A DNA stretch of 64,000 nt from Flavobacterium sp. CF108 (GTDB lineage: Bacteria > Bacteroidota > Bacteroidia > Flavobacteriales > Flavobacteriaceae): contig NZ_FQWW01000006.1 of assembly GCF_900129795.1 (NCBI RefSeq), forward strand, positions 62,001 to 126,000, in the 5' to 3' direction. A model generated the notes under the pieces. The model was not told the origin of the DNA and ran no database searches. It saw only the letters and a program-made list of their open reading frames with translations. Both the position numbers and the translations under genes were made by a program. Below, one piece after another: positions 1 to 8,292 of the stretch (position 1 is its first letter; every line of letters starts with the position of its first letter).

Positions 1-1
1 T

Positions 2-1663
2 ACTATAAGCGGTTACAGATATAGTAAAGGCTGGGCAGTAAATCAAAAAGTATTTTTTGTAGCGAAATTTTCAAAACCTATTACAGAATCAGTTTTAACG
101 GCTGATAAACAAATTGTTACTGGCAAAAAAACAGATGCAGAAAATACATCGGCACAATTATTTTTTGACCCAAAAAACTCAGATGAATTATTTGTAAAAG
201 TAGCTTTATCATCTGTAAGTGTGGCTAATGCCAAAGATAATCTGGACGGAGAAAAAGCAAATTTCGACAATACAAAATCAGAAGCTGCTTCGATTTGGAA
301 TAATGCATTAAGCAAAATTAAAGTTGAAACACCTGTAGATTCGTTAAAAACCATTTTTTATACTGCGATGTATCACGCACAAGTTGCCCCTGTAACCTAT
401 AGTGATAAAAACGGTCAATTTAGAAAAGAGGATGATCAAATTGTTACAGCAAAAGATTATACGGCTTATTCGACCTTATCACTATGGGATACTTTTAGAG
501 CCGAAAATCCTTTATTGACTTTGCTGGCTCCAGATAAAACTTCAGACATTGTAAACTCAATGTTAGCGTATTACGATACCAAAAAAATATTACCGGTTTG
601 GACTTTATACGCCAACGAAACCAATACAATGACAGGATACCATTCTATTCCGGTAATTGTCGATGCTTATTTAAAAGGTATAAAAGGTTTTGATGCCGAA
701 AAAGCTTTCGAAGCCATGAAAACTACCATGATGCAGGACGAACGTGGTTTAAACTTCTACAAAAAATACGGTTATATCCCTTATAATTTATTAGATGAAT
801 CGGTTACGATTACACTAGAATATGCTTACGACGATTGGTGTGTAGCGCAAATGGCAAAAGCTTTAGGAAAAAACGACGATTATCAATTTTTCTTAAAACG
901 TTCTCAGGCCTATCAATATTTATTTGATCCGAAAACAGGATTCATGAGAGGAAAATCGGATGATGGAAAATCTTGGAACGAACCTTTCGACCCAAAGCAT
1001 TCTAACCACAGAGAACATACTGATTATACGGAAGGAAACGCTTGGCAGCACAGTTGGTTTGTACCACAAAATGTCGATAATTTAATTTCGATTCATGGCG
1101 GAAATGAAACCTTTACCAAACGGTTAGAGCAATTATTTACCGAAAGTTCTGAGATTACAGGAAACAATGTTTCGGCAGATATTTCGGGATTAATTGGACA
1201 ATACGCACACGGAAACGAACCAAGTCACCATATTGCGTATATGTTCAATCATGCAGGGCAGCCTTGGAGAACGCAATATTGGGTACGTCATATTTTAGAC
1301 ACGCAATACAATACAACACCGAACGGATTAAGCGGAAACGAAGACTGCGGACAAATGTCGGCTTGGTATGTTTTCAGTTCAATGGGATTATACCCAATGA
1401 ATCCGGCTTCGGGAGAATATGAAATAGGAAGTCCTATTTTCGAGAAAGCAACCATCAATCTTGAAGGAGGCAAAACTTTTGTAATTGAAGCGCAAAATGT
1501 TTCAGACAAAAACTTTTACATTCAGTCGGCTACTTTAAACGGTGTCGAATTCAATCAAACAGCAATCACACATCAACAGATTTTAAAAGGCGGGGTTTTA
1601 CATTTTGTAATGGGACCTCAGCCAAATAAAAACTGGGGAACAAAAAATAAACAAAAAACGTAA
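2..1663 (+). CDS. GH92 alpha-mannosidase, 5' end outside window
   Basis: Exo-acting alpha-mannosidase of glycoside hydrolase family 92, expected to trim mannose from N-glycans in the periplasm or at the cell surface. The reading frame is open from base 2, so the start lies left of the window; the GTG at 221 is internal. Visible family motifs are SGYRYSKGWAV near the start, SLWDTFRAENPL, the EGNAWQ motif (Glu codon at 1031; this Glu is the general acid in characterised GH92 enzymes) and GNEDCGQMSAW close to the C-terminus. At least 553 residues are present, most of the catalytic part. It is followed after 24 bp by the symporter, suggesting one transcription unit. A second complete GH92 lies at 15524; the two differ in the loop after the GN(E/D)D motif, so they probably cleave different mannosidic linkages. 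The family call is firm; the linkage is not known. Confidence 0.93.
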   Translation, partial: TISGYRYSKGWAVNQKVFFVAKFSKPITESVLTADKQIVTGKKTDAENTSAQLFFDPKNSDELFVKVALSSVSVANAKDNLDGEKANFDNTKSEAASIWNNALSKIKVETPVDSLKTIFYTAMYHAQVAPVTYSDKNGQFRKEDDQIVTAKDYTAYSTLSLWDTFRAENPLLTLLAPDKTSDIVNSMLAYYDTKKILPVWTLYANETNTMTGYHSIPVIVDAYLKGIKGFDAEKAFEAMKTTMMQDERGLNFYKKYGYIPYNLLDESVTITLEYAYDDWCVAQMAKALGKNDDYQFFLKRSQAYQYLFDPKTGFMRGKSDDGKSWNEPFDPKHSNHREHTDYTEGNAWQHSWFVPQNVDNLISIHGGNETFTKRLEQLFTESSEITGNNVSADISGLIGQYAHGNEPSHHIAYMFNHAGQPWRTQYWVRHILDTQYNTTPNGLSGNEDCGQMSAWYVFSSMGLYPMNPASGEYEIGSPIFEKATINLEGGKTFVIEAQNVSDKNFYIQSATLNGVEFNQTAITHQQILKGGVLHFVMGPQPNKNWGTKNKQKT

Positions 1664-1687
1664 CTAACCTACTAACAAATAAATTTA

Positions 1688-3565
1688 ATGGATATTATTG
1701 ACGTATCGATAATCGTAGCTTACATTCTGCTCTCAGTGAGTATCGGAATTTGGATTTCAAGAAAAGCAAAACAAGGATTAGATGACTATTTTCTTGGAGG
1801 AAAAACTATCAAATGGTATTTTTTAGGTCTAAGTAACGGATCTGGAATGTTTGATGTTTCCGGAACTTCCTGGATGATTGGGGTACTTTTTCTATACGGA
1901 GTAAAAAGCTTTATGTTCATGTGGCTTTGGCCAATTTGGAATCAGATTTTCGTGATGATGTTCCTTGCAGTCTGGATTAGAAGATCAAAAGTAATGACAG
2001 GTTCTGAGTGGATTTTAACTCGTTTTGGAAGTGACAGAGCCGGAAAAGCATCGCATATTATTGTCGCCATTTTTGCCATCATTTCTACCATTGGTTTTAT
2101 CGCTTATTTCTTCGAAGGAATCGGAAAATTTGTAACCATTATTCTTCCGTGGGATTTAACACTTCATTATGGCGATTTAATTCTGTTGACTTCAGAGCGT
2201 TCTTATGCCTTAATCATCATCTTTTTAACTACGATTTATACCGTTAAAGGCGGAATGTTTTCTGTAGTTGCGACAGAAGTGGTGCAATATTTAATCATGA
2301 TCGTAGCCGGAGTTTTAATTGCCGGATATGCTTTTGTTAATTATACAGATATTCAAATAAATTCGGTTATTACCGAGGAATGGAAAAATGTTTTCTTCGG
2401 ATGGCAGTTTGAAACCCAGTGGAGTGATAAATTCCAAACTTTCAATAATTTAATTGATTCTGAAGGTTACAAAATGTTTGGCGCTTTTATCGGAATGACG
2501 TTGTTCAAAGGATTTTTTGCAAGTGTGGCCGGGCCAACGCCGAGTTATGATTTACAGCGTGTTCTTTCTACAAAATCAGTAAAAGAAGCAGCTTATATGA
2601 GCGGTTTCACGAACTTAATTTTATTCATTCCGAGATATTTATTAATCACAGGAATCGTAGTAATCGCATTGGTAAACTTAGCACCAGAATTAAATGCAAA
2701 CACAGGTTTAACAGGAGCCGATTTAGAATTATTAATGCCAAAAGTGGTCAATTTATATATCCCGGTTGGAATTAAAGGAATTCTTTTAGCAGGTTTATTA
2801 GCCGCTTTTATGTCGGGATTCTCAGCATTCGTAAACGCGGGGCCAGCGTATATTGTAAATGATATTTATAAAAAATACTTTAAACCGGTTGCGACAAATG
2901 CACATTATATTAAAGTAAGTCAGATTTCATCTTTCCTTGTAGTTGGTTTAGGGGTTTTTATGGGATTCTTCGCAGACTCAATCAATTCCTTAACGCTTTG
3001 GATTACAAGCGCTTTATATGGAGGTTACGTTGCAGCAAATTTCCTAAAATGGATTTGGTGGCGTTTTAATGGCTGGGGTTATTTCTGGGGAATGTTCGCC
3101 GGATTAATTGTAGCTTCTTTACAATTTGCTTTAGGTCAGGCTAAAGGAAGTTTAACAGAAGGATCATTTTTATACGATTTATCACAAGTGCAGGCAATTT
3201 ATTTGTTCCCAATAATATTTGGTTTCTCTATTTTAGGATGTGTTTTAGGAACGTTCTTAAGCAAACCAACTGATATGGAAGTTTTAAAATCTTTTTACGC
3301 AAACGTAAGACCTTGGGGATTCTGGGGGCCAGTTTATAAAGAATTAAAGTCAGAAGATTTTACTTTCGAAAAAAACAATGATTTCTGGAGAGATATGATG
3401 AATTGTGCCATCGGAATTGTGTGGCAGTCCAGTATGATTTTGCTTCCGATATTCTTTATTATCAGAGATTATCCAAAAGCAATTACGGCTTTGATTGTGT
3501 TTTTAGTAACGACTACGATATTAAAATTCACATGGTTAGATAAAGTTAGAAAAATAGCGGATTAG
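1688..3565 (+). CDS. Sodium:solute symporter (SSS family)
   Basis: Inner-membrane Na+-coupled sugar transporter of the SSS/SGLT-like family, 625 aa with about 13-14 hydrophobic segments spread along the protein. Family-type features are the N-terminal segment with GLDDYFLGGKTIKWYFLGLS, the early SGTSWMIG segment, and the long hydrophilic loop around residues 225-260. It sits 24 bp after the GH92 gene and 254 bp before the GH130 phosphorylase. Known N-glycan loci pair a cytoplasmic GH130 mannosyl-GlcNAc phosphorylase with an inner-membrane transporter, so I infer that this one imports a small N-glycan product such as Man-beta-1,4-GlcNAc or a monosaccharide. Substrate specificity cannot be read from the sequence. 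The family assignment is strong. Confidence 0.92.
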   Translation: MDIIDVSIIVAYILLSVSIGIWISRKAKQGLDDYFLGGKTIKWYFLGLSNGSGMFDVSGTSWMIGVLFLYGVKSFMFMWLWPIWNQIFVMMFLAVWIRRSKVMTGSEWILTRFGSDRAGKASHIIVAIFAIISTIGFIAYFFEGIGKFVTIILPWDLTLHYGDLILLTSERSYALIIIFLTTIYTVKGGMFSVVATEVVQYLIMIVAGVLIAGYAFVNYTDIQINSVITEEWKNVFFGWQFETQWSDKFQTFNNLIDSEGYKMFGAFIGMTLFKGFFASVAGPTPSYDLQRVLSTKSVKEAAYMSGFTNLILFIPRYLLITGIVVIALVNLAPELNANTGLTGADLELLMPKVVNLYIPVGIKGILLAGLLAAFMSGFSAFVNAGPAYIVNDIYKKYFKPVATNAHYIKVSQISSFLVVGLGVFMGFFADSINSLTLWITSALYGGYVAANFLKWIWWRFNGWGYFWGMFAGLIVASLQFALGQAKGSLTEGSFLYDLSQVQAIYLFPIIFGFSILGCVLGTFLSKPTDMEVLKSFYANVRPWGFWGPVYKELKSEDFTFEKNNDFWRDMMNCAIGIVWQSSMILLPIFFIIRDYPKAITALIVFLVTTTILKFTWLDKVRKIAD

Positions 3566-3586
3566 ATAAAAGATACAAGATGCAAG

Positions 3587-3619
3587 AGCTTTGTCAAAGT
3601 TTCAAACTTTGACAAAGCT
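3587..3619. repeat. 33-bp intergenic palindrome, copy 1
   Basis: Perfect 16-bp inverted repeat (AGCTTTGTCAAAGTTT and its complement) with a one-base spacer, 21 bp after the symporter stop. Near-identical palindromes lie at 6985, 8163 and 13775. It has no U-tract, so it is not a standard terminator; in RNA it would form a long hairpin. Confidence 0.9.
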
Positions 3620-3634
3620 TTGAAAAACGAAAAA

Positions 3635-3773
3635 TTAAAAACATAGAAACATAGGTTTAAATGTGTATAAAAGAATACAAAAAGAAACTAGTTTCTAACA
3701 CATAGCGATGTTTGTTGATACAAGTGAAACGCCTTTATGAGGTTTTCAAAAACTATGTTCCTATGTGTTTAAA
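3635..3773. repeat. Intergenic element with inverted ends, copy 1 (139 bp)
   Basis: The left end TTAAAAACATAGAAACATAG (3635-3654) matches the complement of the right end CTATGTTCCTATGTGTTTAA (from 3753). Inside are a small hairpin (GAAACTAGTTTC, 3690-3701) and a conserved stretch reading ACAAGTGAAACGCC that recurs in copies 2 and 4. It contains no ORF. It resembles a non-autonomous MITE-like or REP-like element rather than a promoter. Confidence 0.8.
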
Positions 3774-3819
3774 TAAATGACAAAGCTTTACAATAAAACA
3801 AACAATAAAAAACAAAAAA

Positions 3820-4785
3820 ATGAGCAGTATTCCTTGGCAAGACAGACCCGAAAACAGTAACGATGTAATGTGGAGATATTCTGAAAATCCAATTATCGAC
3901 AGATATGCAATACCATCATCAAACAGTATTTTTAATAGTGCTGTAGTTCCTTTTGGAGATGGTTATGCAGGAGTTTTCAGATGTGATAACAAAGCGGTTC
4001 AAATGAATATTTTTGCCGGCTTTAGTAAAAACGGAATCGATTGGGACATTAACCACGAACCAATCGTAATGCAGTCTGGTAATACAGACATGATTGAATC
4101 TGCTTATAAATATGATCCGCGTGTGGTTTTCATTGAAGACCGTTACTGGATTACCTGGTGTAATGGTTACAACGGACCAACAATTGGAATTGGATATACT
4201 TTTGACTTTAAAGAGTTTTTTCAATGTGAAAATGCCTTTTTACCATTCAACAGAAACGGAGTTTTATTTCCTCAAAAAATAAACGGAAAATACGCCATGT
4301 TAAGCCGTCCGAGTGATAACGGACACACACCATTCGGAGATATTTGGATCAGTTACAGCCCGGATATGAAATATTGGGGAGAACATAGATTGGTAATGAA
4401 ACCAAGTCCTTTTGAGCAAAGTGCATGGCAGTGTACAAAAGTTGGGGCAGGACCAATTCCTATTTTAACGAATGAAGGCTGGCTGATGATCTACCACGGC
4501 GTTATCAATACCTGCAACGGTTTCCGTTACGCAATGGGTTCAGCACTTTTAGATGTCGATTCACCAGACAAAGTAAAATACAGAACGCAGCCTTATTTAT
4601 TAGGCCCGGCAGAAATTTATGAAATGGTAGGAGATGTGCCAAATGTTGTTTTCCCATGTGCCGCTTTACATGATACTGAGGAAGATAAATTAGCCGTTTA
4701 TTATGGTGCAGCAGATACTGCCGTAGCCATTGCATTTGGTAAATTAAGTGAAGTAATTCAGTTTACAAAAGATAACAGTTTATAG
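3820..4785 (+). CDS. GH130 mannosyl phosphorylase (N-glycan core type)
   Basis: Five-bladed beta-propeller of family GH130, 321 aa, without signal peptide and so cytoplasmic. Characterised relatives phosphorolyse beta-1,4-mannosides, including Man-beta-1,4-GlcNAc from the N-glycan core, giving mannose 1-phosphate. Visible motifs are the N-terminal RYSENPII, NSAVVPF, YDPRV with Asp99 at the position of the proposed general acid, KVGAGPIPI and WLMIYHGV. The length is typical for the family. It lies between the symporter and a CBM9-like gene (8 bp gap), and the N-glycan enzyme set around it supports a mannosyl-N-acetylglucosamine substrate over mannosyl-glucose. A GH130 hydrolase acting on terminal beta-mannose is the alternative. 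The family call is firm and the substrate is inferred. Confidence 0.9.
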   Translation: MSSIPWQDRPENSNDVMWRYSENPIIDRYAIPSSNSIFNSAVVPFGDGYAGVFRCDNKAVQMNIFAGFSKNGIDWDINHEPIVMQSGNTDMIESAYKYDPRVVFIEDRYWITWCNGYNGPTIGIGYTFDFKEFFQCENAFLPFNRNGVLFPQKINGKYAMLSRPSDNGHTPFGDIWISYSPDMKYWGEHRLVMKPSPFEQSAWQCTKVGAGPIPILTNEGWLMIYHGVINTCNGFRYAMGSALLDVDSPDKVKYRTQPYLLGPAEIYEMVGDVPNVVFPCAALHDTEEDKLAVYYGAADTAVAIAFGKLSEVIQFTKDNSL

Positions 4786-4793
4786 AAAAAAAC

Positions 4794-5864
4794 ATGCGTT
4801 TAAAATTTCAATGGTTAACAGTTGTTTTAGTTTCTTTTTCGGTTGTAAGTTTTTCACAATCGAAAAAAAATACCATTATTCCTAAAACATATGTTGCTTC
4901 AAAAACGGCAAATCCTATTACAATTGATGGAGACGAATCTGATGCTTCATGGAGCAAAGCAGATTGGACAGCTCTTTTTGAAGATATAGAAAATGGCATT
5001 AAACCCAAATATGCAACAAAAGTTAAAATGCTCTGGGATGAAACCAATTTTTATATTTTAGCAAAGATTGATGAGCCGCACGTTTGGGCAAATTTAAAAC
5101 AGCGTGACACTATTATTTTTTACAACAATGACTTTGAAGTTTTTATAGATCCCGACAGCGACACTTTTAACTATTACGAATTAGAAATAAACGCCTTGAA
5201 CACTGCTTGGGATCTATTTTTATCAAAACCTTATAGAGAAAATGATCTCGTAGTTTTAAACGACTGGAATATTCCGGGTTTAAAATCAGCGATTAAAGTT
5301 CATGGAACGCTTAATAATCCAACCGATATTGACCAAGGCTGGGTTTTAGAAATGGCGATTCCGTGGGCATCTTACAAAACATCTTATTTCGATCAGAACG
5401 TACCTGTAGATAAATTCTGGAGAGTTAATTTTTCAAGAGTAAACTGGCAGCATTCACTTGTTGACGGCAAATACGAACGCAAAAAAGACGCCGACGGAAA
5501 ATTTCTGCCAGAGTACAACTGGGTTTGGTCGCCAATGGGAGTCATCAATATGCATGAACCTGAAAAATGGGGCTATGTTTATTTTTCATCCAAAGAAGGA
5601 AAAGATACCTTTACAATTCCGCAGGATGAAAAAGTAAAATGGGAACTTTACAATTTATACAGAGTCCAAAAAGAATATTTTCAAAAGAATAAAATTTGGG
5701 CAAAATCGCTGACGAACCTAACAAAAGAAAACATCAGTGTTGATAATAAAATTTTAAAACCTATCTTAGAAAACCATTCCGCTGGATATAATATTTCAGT
5801 AAAAAGCCCTTTTTCGAATCAAACATTTGCTATAAAAGAGGACGGAAAAATAATAACACAATAA
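4794..5864 (+). CDS. CBM9-like carbohydrate-binding domain protein, secreted
   Basis: 356 aa with an N-terminal signal peptide ending near VSFSQS. Residues about 38-250 match the CBM9-like (DOMON-related) pattern found in many Bacteroidota utilisation loci: ITIDGDESDASWSKADW at the start, LWDETNFYILAKIDEPHVWA, then NNDFEVFIDPD and YYELEINALNTAWDL. The remaining approximately 100 residues are hydrophilic and unassigned. Such proteins are usually periplasmic; a role in glycan binding or as an enzyme accessory domain is likely but unproven, and no catalytic motif is apparent. It starts 8 bp after the GH130 stop and ends 5 bp before the GHL10-like lipoprotein, so the three are probably co-translated from one mRNA. 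Confidence 0.8.
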   Translation: MRLKFQWLTVVLVSFSVVSFSQSKKNTIIPKTYVASKTANPITIDGDESDASWSKADWTALFEDIENGIKPKYATKVKMLWDETNFYILAKIDEPHVWANLKQRDTIIFYNNDFEVFIDPDSDTFNYYELEINALNTAWDLFLSKPYRENDLVVLNDWNIPGLKSAIKVHGTLNNPTDIDQGWVLEMAIPWASYKTSYFDQNVPVDKFWRVNFSRVNWQHSLVDGKYERKKDADGKFLPEYNWVWSPMGVINMHEPEKWGYVYFSSKEGKDTFTIPQDEKVKWELYNLYRVQKEYFQKNKIWAKSLTNLTKENISVDNKILKPILENHSAGYNISVKSPFSNQTFAIKEDGKIITQ

Positions 5865-5869
5865 CCACT

Positions 5870-6946
5870 ATGAAACTACCAAAACTATTACTTTTTTTAC
5901 TGGCATTCAGCATTTTTTCGTGTGCCAAAAAAGAAGAAACCACATTTAAATTTGCAGTCTGGACAACCGCAGACGCCAAAAAATCAGATGCAGATTACAC
6001 CAAAGAATTCAAAAAATACAAAGACGGGGGAATAGATGAAGTATTAATCAATACGACTACAGATCCGAAACTTTTAGAAAGATTAGTGCCTCTTGCCACA
6101 AAAGAAGGCCTAAAAGTTCACGCCTGGATAATGGCCATGAACAGACCCGGAGATTCTGTTGCGTTAAAACATCCAGAATGGTATCAGGTAAGTAAAGAAG
6201 GAAAATCCTGTTTCGATAATCGTCCTTACGTAGATTATTACCAATGGTTATGTCCAACAAGAAAAGAATCCAGAGAACATGTTTTACATTTAGTGGAAGA
6301 ACTGGCAAAAGTTGACGGAATCGAAAGTGTTCATTTAGATTATATTCGTTTTCCGGACATCTTTTTGCCAATTAGTTTATTGCCAAAATACAACTTGGTT
6401 CAGGACGTAGAATTACCTCAATTCGATTTTTGTTATTGTGACGAATGTGTAAAAGCATTCGAAAAAATCCACCATAAAAATCCAAAAGAAAGCCACAACA
6501 CTTCTATCGATATGGAGTGGAAAAACTTTCGCTTAAACGCCATAAAAGCCGTTGTTGACGATGCATACAAAATTGCACACAAACACAACAAGCAATTAAC
6601 CGCAGCCGTATTTCCTTATCCTGAAATGGCAGACCATATGGTGCGCCAGCGTTGGGATAAATGGAATATCGACGAAGTATATCCAATGATTTACCATAGT
6701 TTTTATAATGAAGAAATTGACTGGGTAGGTTATGCCACAAAACAAGGTGCTGCTGATTTAGAAGATAAGAAAACGAAAATCAATACAGGAATTTATATTC
6801 CGGGATTGAAAAATGATAAGGAGCTAAAACAAGCTATTTTAGAAGCAAAAGAAAATGGAGCTGTAGGAGTTTCATTTTTCGACGGAAATGCATTGTCTGA
6901 AAGTAATTTGAAGACAATCAAAGAAACAAAAGCAAGTTTAAAGTAA
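5870..6946 (+). CDS. GHL10-like TIM-barrel glycoside hydrolase lipoprotein
   Basis: 358 aa lipoprotein (lipobox IFSC, Cys18) with a barrel-type sequence resembling the GHL10 group of putative glycoside hydrolases. Seen: DEVLINTT and LKVHAWIMAMNRPG (strands 1-2), WLCPTRKESREH, HLDYIRFPD (a segment typical of this group, bearing the Asp usually considered catalytic), then VYPMIYH and GVSFFDGNAL near the end. A compact CYCDEC cluster about residues 186-191 could bind metal or form disulfides. Its substrate is unknown. In this neighbourhood it is the only candidate in the window for an additional internal or endo-type cut of the glycan, because no GH18 or GH85 gene is present; this is speculation. 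The family assignment is moderate. Confidence 0.7.
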   Translation: MKLPKLLLFLLAFSIFSCAKKEETTFKFAVWTTADAKKSDADYTKEFKKYKDGGIDEVLINTTTDPKLLERLVPLATKEGLKVHAWIMAMNRPGDSVALKHPEWYQVSKEGKSCFDNRPYVDYYQWLCPTRKESREHVLHLVEELAKVDGIESVHLDYIRFPDIFLPISLLPKYNLVQDVELPQFDFCYCDECVKAFEKIHHKNPKESHNTSIDMEWKNFRLNAIKAVVDDAYKIAHKHNKQLTAAVFPYPEMADHMVRQRWDKWNIDEVYPMIYHSFYNEEIDWVGYATKQGAADLEDKKTKINTGIYIPGLKNDKELKQAILEAKENGAVGVSFFDGNALSESNLKTIKETKASLK

Positions 6947-6951
6947 TATTT

Positions 6952-7097
6952 TTTAAATACATAGAAACATAATATTGATAATTCAACTTTGTCAAAGTTT
7001 AAAACTTTGACAAAGTTCAGGCGATAAAGCTATGTTTGTTAATACAAATGAAACGCCTTCTATTCGGTTTCAAAAGCTATGTTCCTATGTGTTGAAA
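6952..7097. repeat. Intergenic element with inverted ends, copy 2 (146 bp)
   Basis: It has the same ends as copy 1 (TTTAAATACATAGAAACAT on the left, CTATGTTCCTATGTGTTGAAA on the right) and the ATACAAATGAAACGCC core. Here the 33-bp palindrome lies inside the element instead of upstream of it. It fills the gap between the GHL10-like gene and the glycosylasparaginase gene. Confidence 0.8.
6985..7017. repeat. 33-bp intergenic palindrome, copy 2
   Basis: Arms AACTTTGTCAAAGTTT and its exact complement with a one-base spacer. It is nested within the inverted-end element of this gap. Confidence 0.9.
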
Positions 7098-7122
7098 TAA
7101 AATTAAGATAAAAGTAAACAGC

Positions 7123-8148
7123 ATGTCAAATAGAAGAGACTTTATCAAAAAAGCAGCTTTAGGCGCAGCAGCTGTAAGTTCTGTAGGCTTTAGCGGATTT
7201 GCGAAAGAGAAAGAAAATGAAAAAGAAGGCGCATTAGAATTTCCTTCAAAAAAAGTAAAAAAGCCGGTTGTTATTTCAACATGGAATCACGGATTACCTG
7301 CTAATAAGGAAACCTGGGAACAATTAAAAGCCGGAAAACCAGCTTTAGATGCCATTGAAGCCGGAATGAAAATTCCCGAAGCAGATCCAAATGTTCGCAG
7401 TGTAGGTTACGGAGGATATCCGGATCGCGAAGGAAAAGTAACGCTTGATGCCTGTATTATGGACCACAACAGCAATTGCGGTTCAGTTTGTTTTTTACAA
7501 GGCATTATGCATCCAATTTCTGTAGCAAAAAGAGTATTACAAAATACACCACACGTAATGCTTGCCGGACAAGGCGCATTGCAATTTGCATTATCAGAAG
7601 GATTTAAAGAAGAAAATTTACTAACTCCGGAATCTGAAAAAGACTGGAAAAAATGGCTGGAAGATTCAAAATACAAACCAGTTATTAATATAGAAAATCA
7701 CGATACCATAAGCATGCTAATGTTAGACCAGGATGGAAACCTTTCTGGTGGCTGTACTACAAGTGGTGCGGCCTGGAAAATGCACGGACGCGTCGGTGAC
7801 TCCCCAATAATCGGCGCGGGTCTTTTTCTGGATAACGAAGTTGGAGCTGCAGCGGCAACAGGTTTGGGTGAAGCCGTAATTAGAACCGCAGGAAGTGCCA
7901 TGGTTGTCGAATTAATGCGTCAGGGAAAATCACCTTATGATGCGTGCAAAGAAATCACAGAGCGTATTTACAACAAACACAAAAACCACAAAGACATGGA
8001 ATATCTGCAAGTTGGTTTTATTGCCTTAAATAAAAACGGAGAACATGCAGGTTACAGCCTTAGATCAGGTTTTAATTATGCCGTTTCTGATGATGAAAAA
8101 GGACACAGAATGGAAGATGCGAAATTTAAAATGTCGTGGGATAAATAA
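7123..8148 (+). CDS. N4-(beta-N-acetylglucosaminyl)-L-asparaginase, Tat-exported
   Basis: Glycosylasparaginase, an Ntn-hydrolase that splits the GlcNAc-Asn bond left after N-glycan removal. 341 aa. The N-terminus carries a twin-arginine signal (NRRDFIKKAA followed by an Ala-rich hydrophobic stretch), so the folded protein is predicted to be exported by Tat to the periplasm. The autoprocessing site is visible as NHDTISMLML: cleavage before Thr195 would free the nucleophile. Further family motifs are STWNHG, GGYPDREG near the start, SGGCTTSGAAWKMHGRVGDSP and GAAAATGLGE. Its presence is strong evidence that the locus targets Asn-linked glycans. The gaps on both sides hold repeat elements. Confidence is high; the close isoaspartyl peptidase family is the alternative, but the length and the STWNHG motif favour this call. 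Confidence 0.93.
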   Translation: MSNRRDFIKKAALGAAAVSSVGFSGFAKEKENEKEGALEFPSKKVKKPVVISTWNHGLPANKETWEQLKAGKPALDAIEAGMKIPEADPNVRSVGYGGYPDREGKVTLDACIMDHNSNCGSVCFLQGIMHPISVAKRVLQNTPHVMLAGQGALQFALSEGFKEENLLTPESEKDWKKWLEDSKYKPVINIENHDTISMLMLDQDGNLSGGCTTSGAAWKMHGRVGDSPIIGAGLFLDNEVGAAAATGLGEAVIRTAGSAMVVELMRQGKSPYDACKEITERIYNKHKNHKDMEYLQVGFIALNKNGEHAGYSLRSGFNYAVSDDEKGHRMEDAKFKMSWDK

Positions 8149-8162
8149 AAACATTATGCGGG

Positions 8163-8195
8163 AACTTTGTCAAAGTTTTAAACTTTGACAAAGTT
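8163..8195. repeat. 33-bp intergenic palindrome, copy 3
   Basis: Arms AACTTTGTCAAAGTTT and its exact complement, one-base spacer, 14 bp after the glycosylasparaginase stop. The distance to the following inverted-end element is 15 bp, as for copies 1 and 4 (15-16 bp). Confidence 0.9.
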
Positions 8196-8210
8196 GAATC
8201 GCGAATAAAT

Positions 8211-8280
8211 TTTAAACACATAGTTACATAGATTTTTCTCTCACAATCTATCCTGATAATATCGGGGCTATGTGTTCAAA
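8211..8280. repeat. Intergenic element with inverted ends, copy 3 (shortened, 70 bp)
   Basis: The left end TTTAAACACATAGTTACATAG and the right end CTATGTGTTCAAA are kept but the interior is deleted, leaving a CCTGATAATATCGGG hairpin. The right end supplies a spurious upstream ATG at 8272 for the GH2 gene. Confidence 0.7.
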
Positions 8281-8292
8281 CAAAAACAAAGA

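Noticed and set aside
8272..8292. ATG at 8272 as start of the GH2 gene
   Set aside because: The codon belongs to the right end of a repeat element; the ATG at 8293 is followed by a proper signal peptide.
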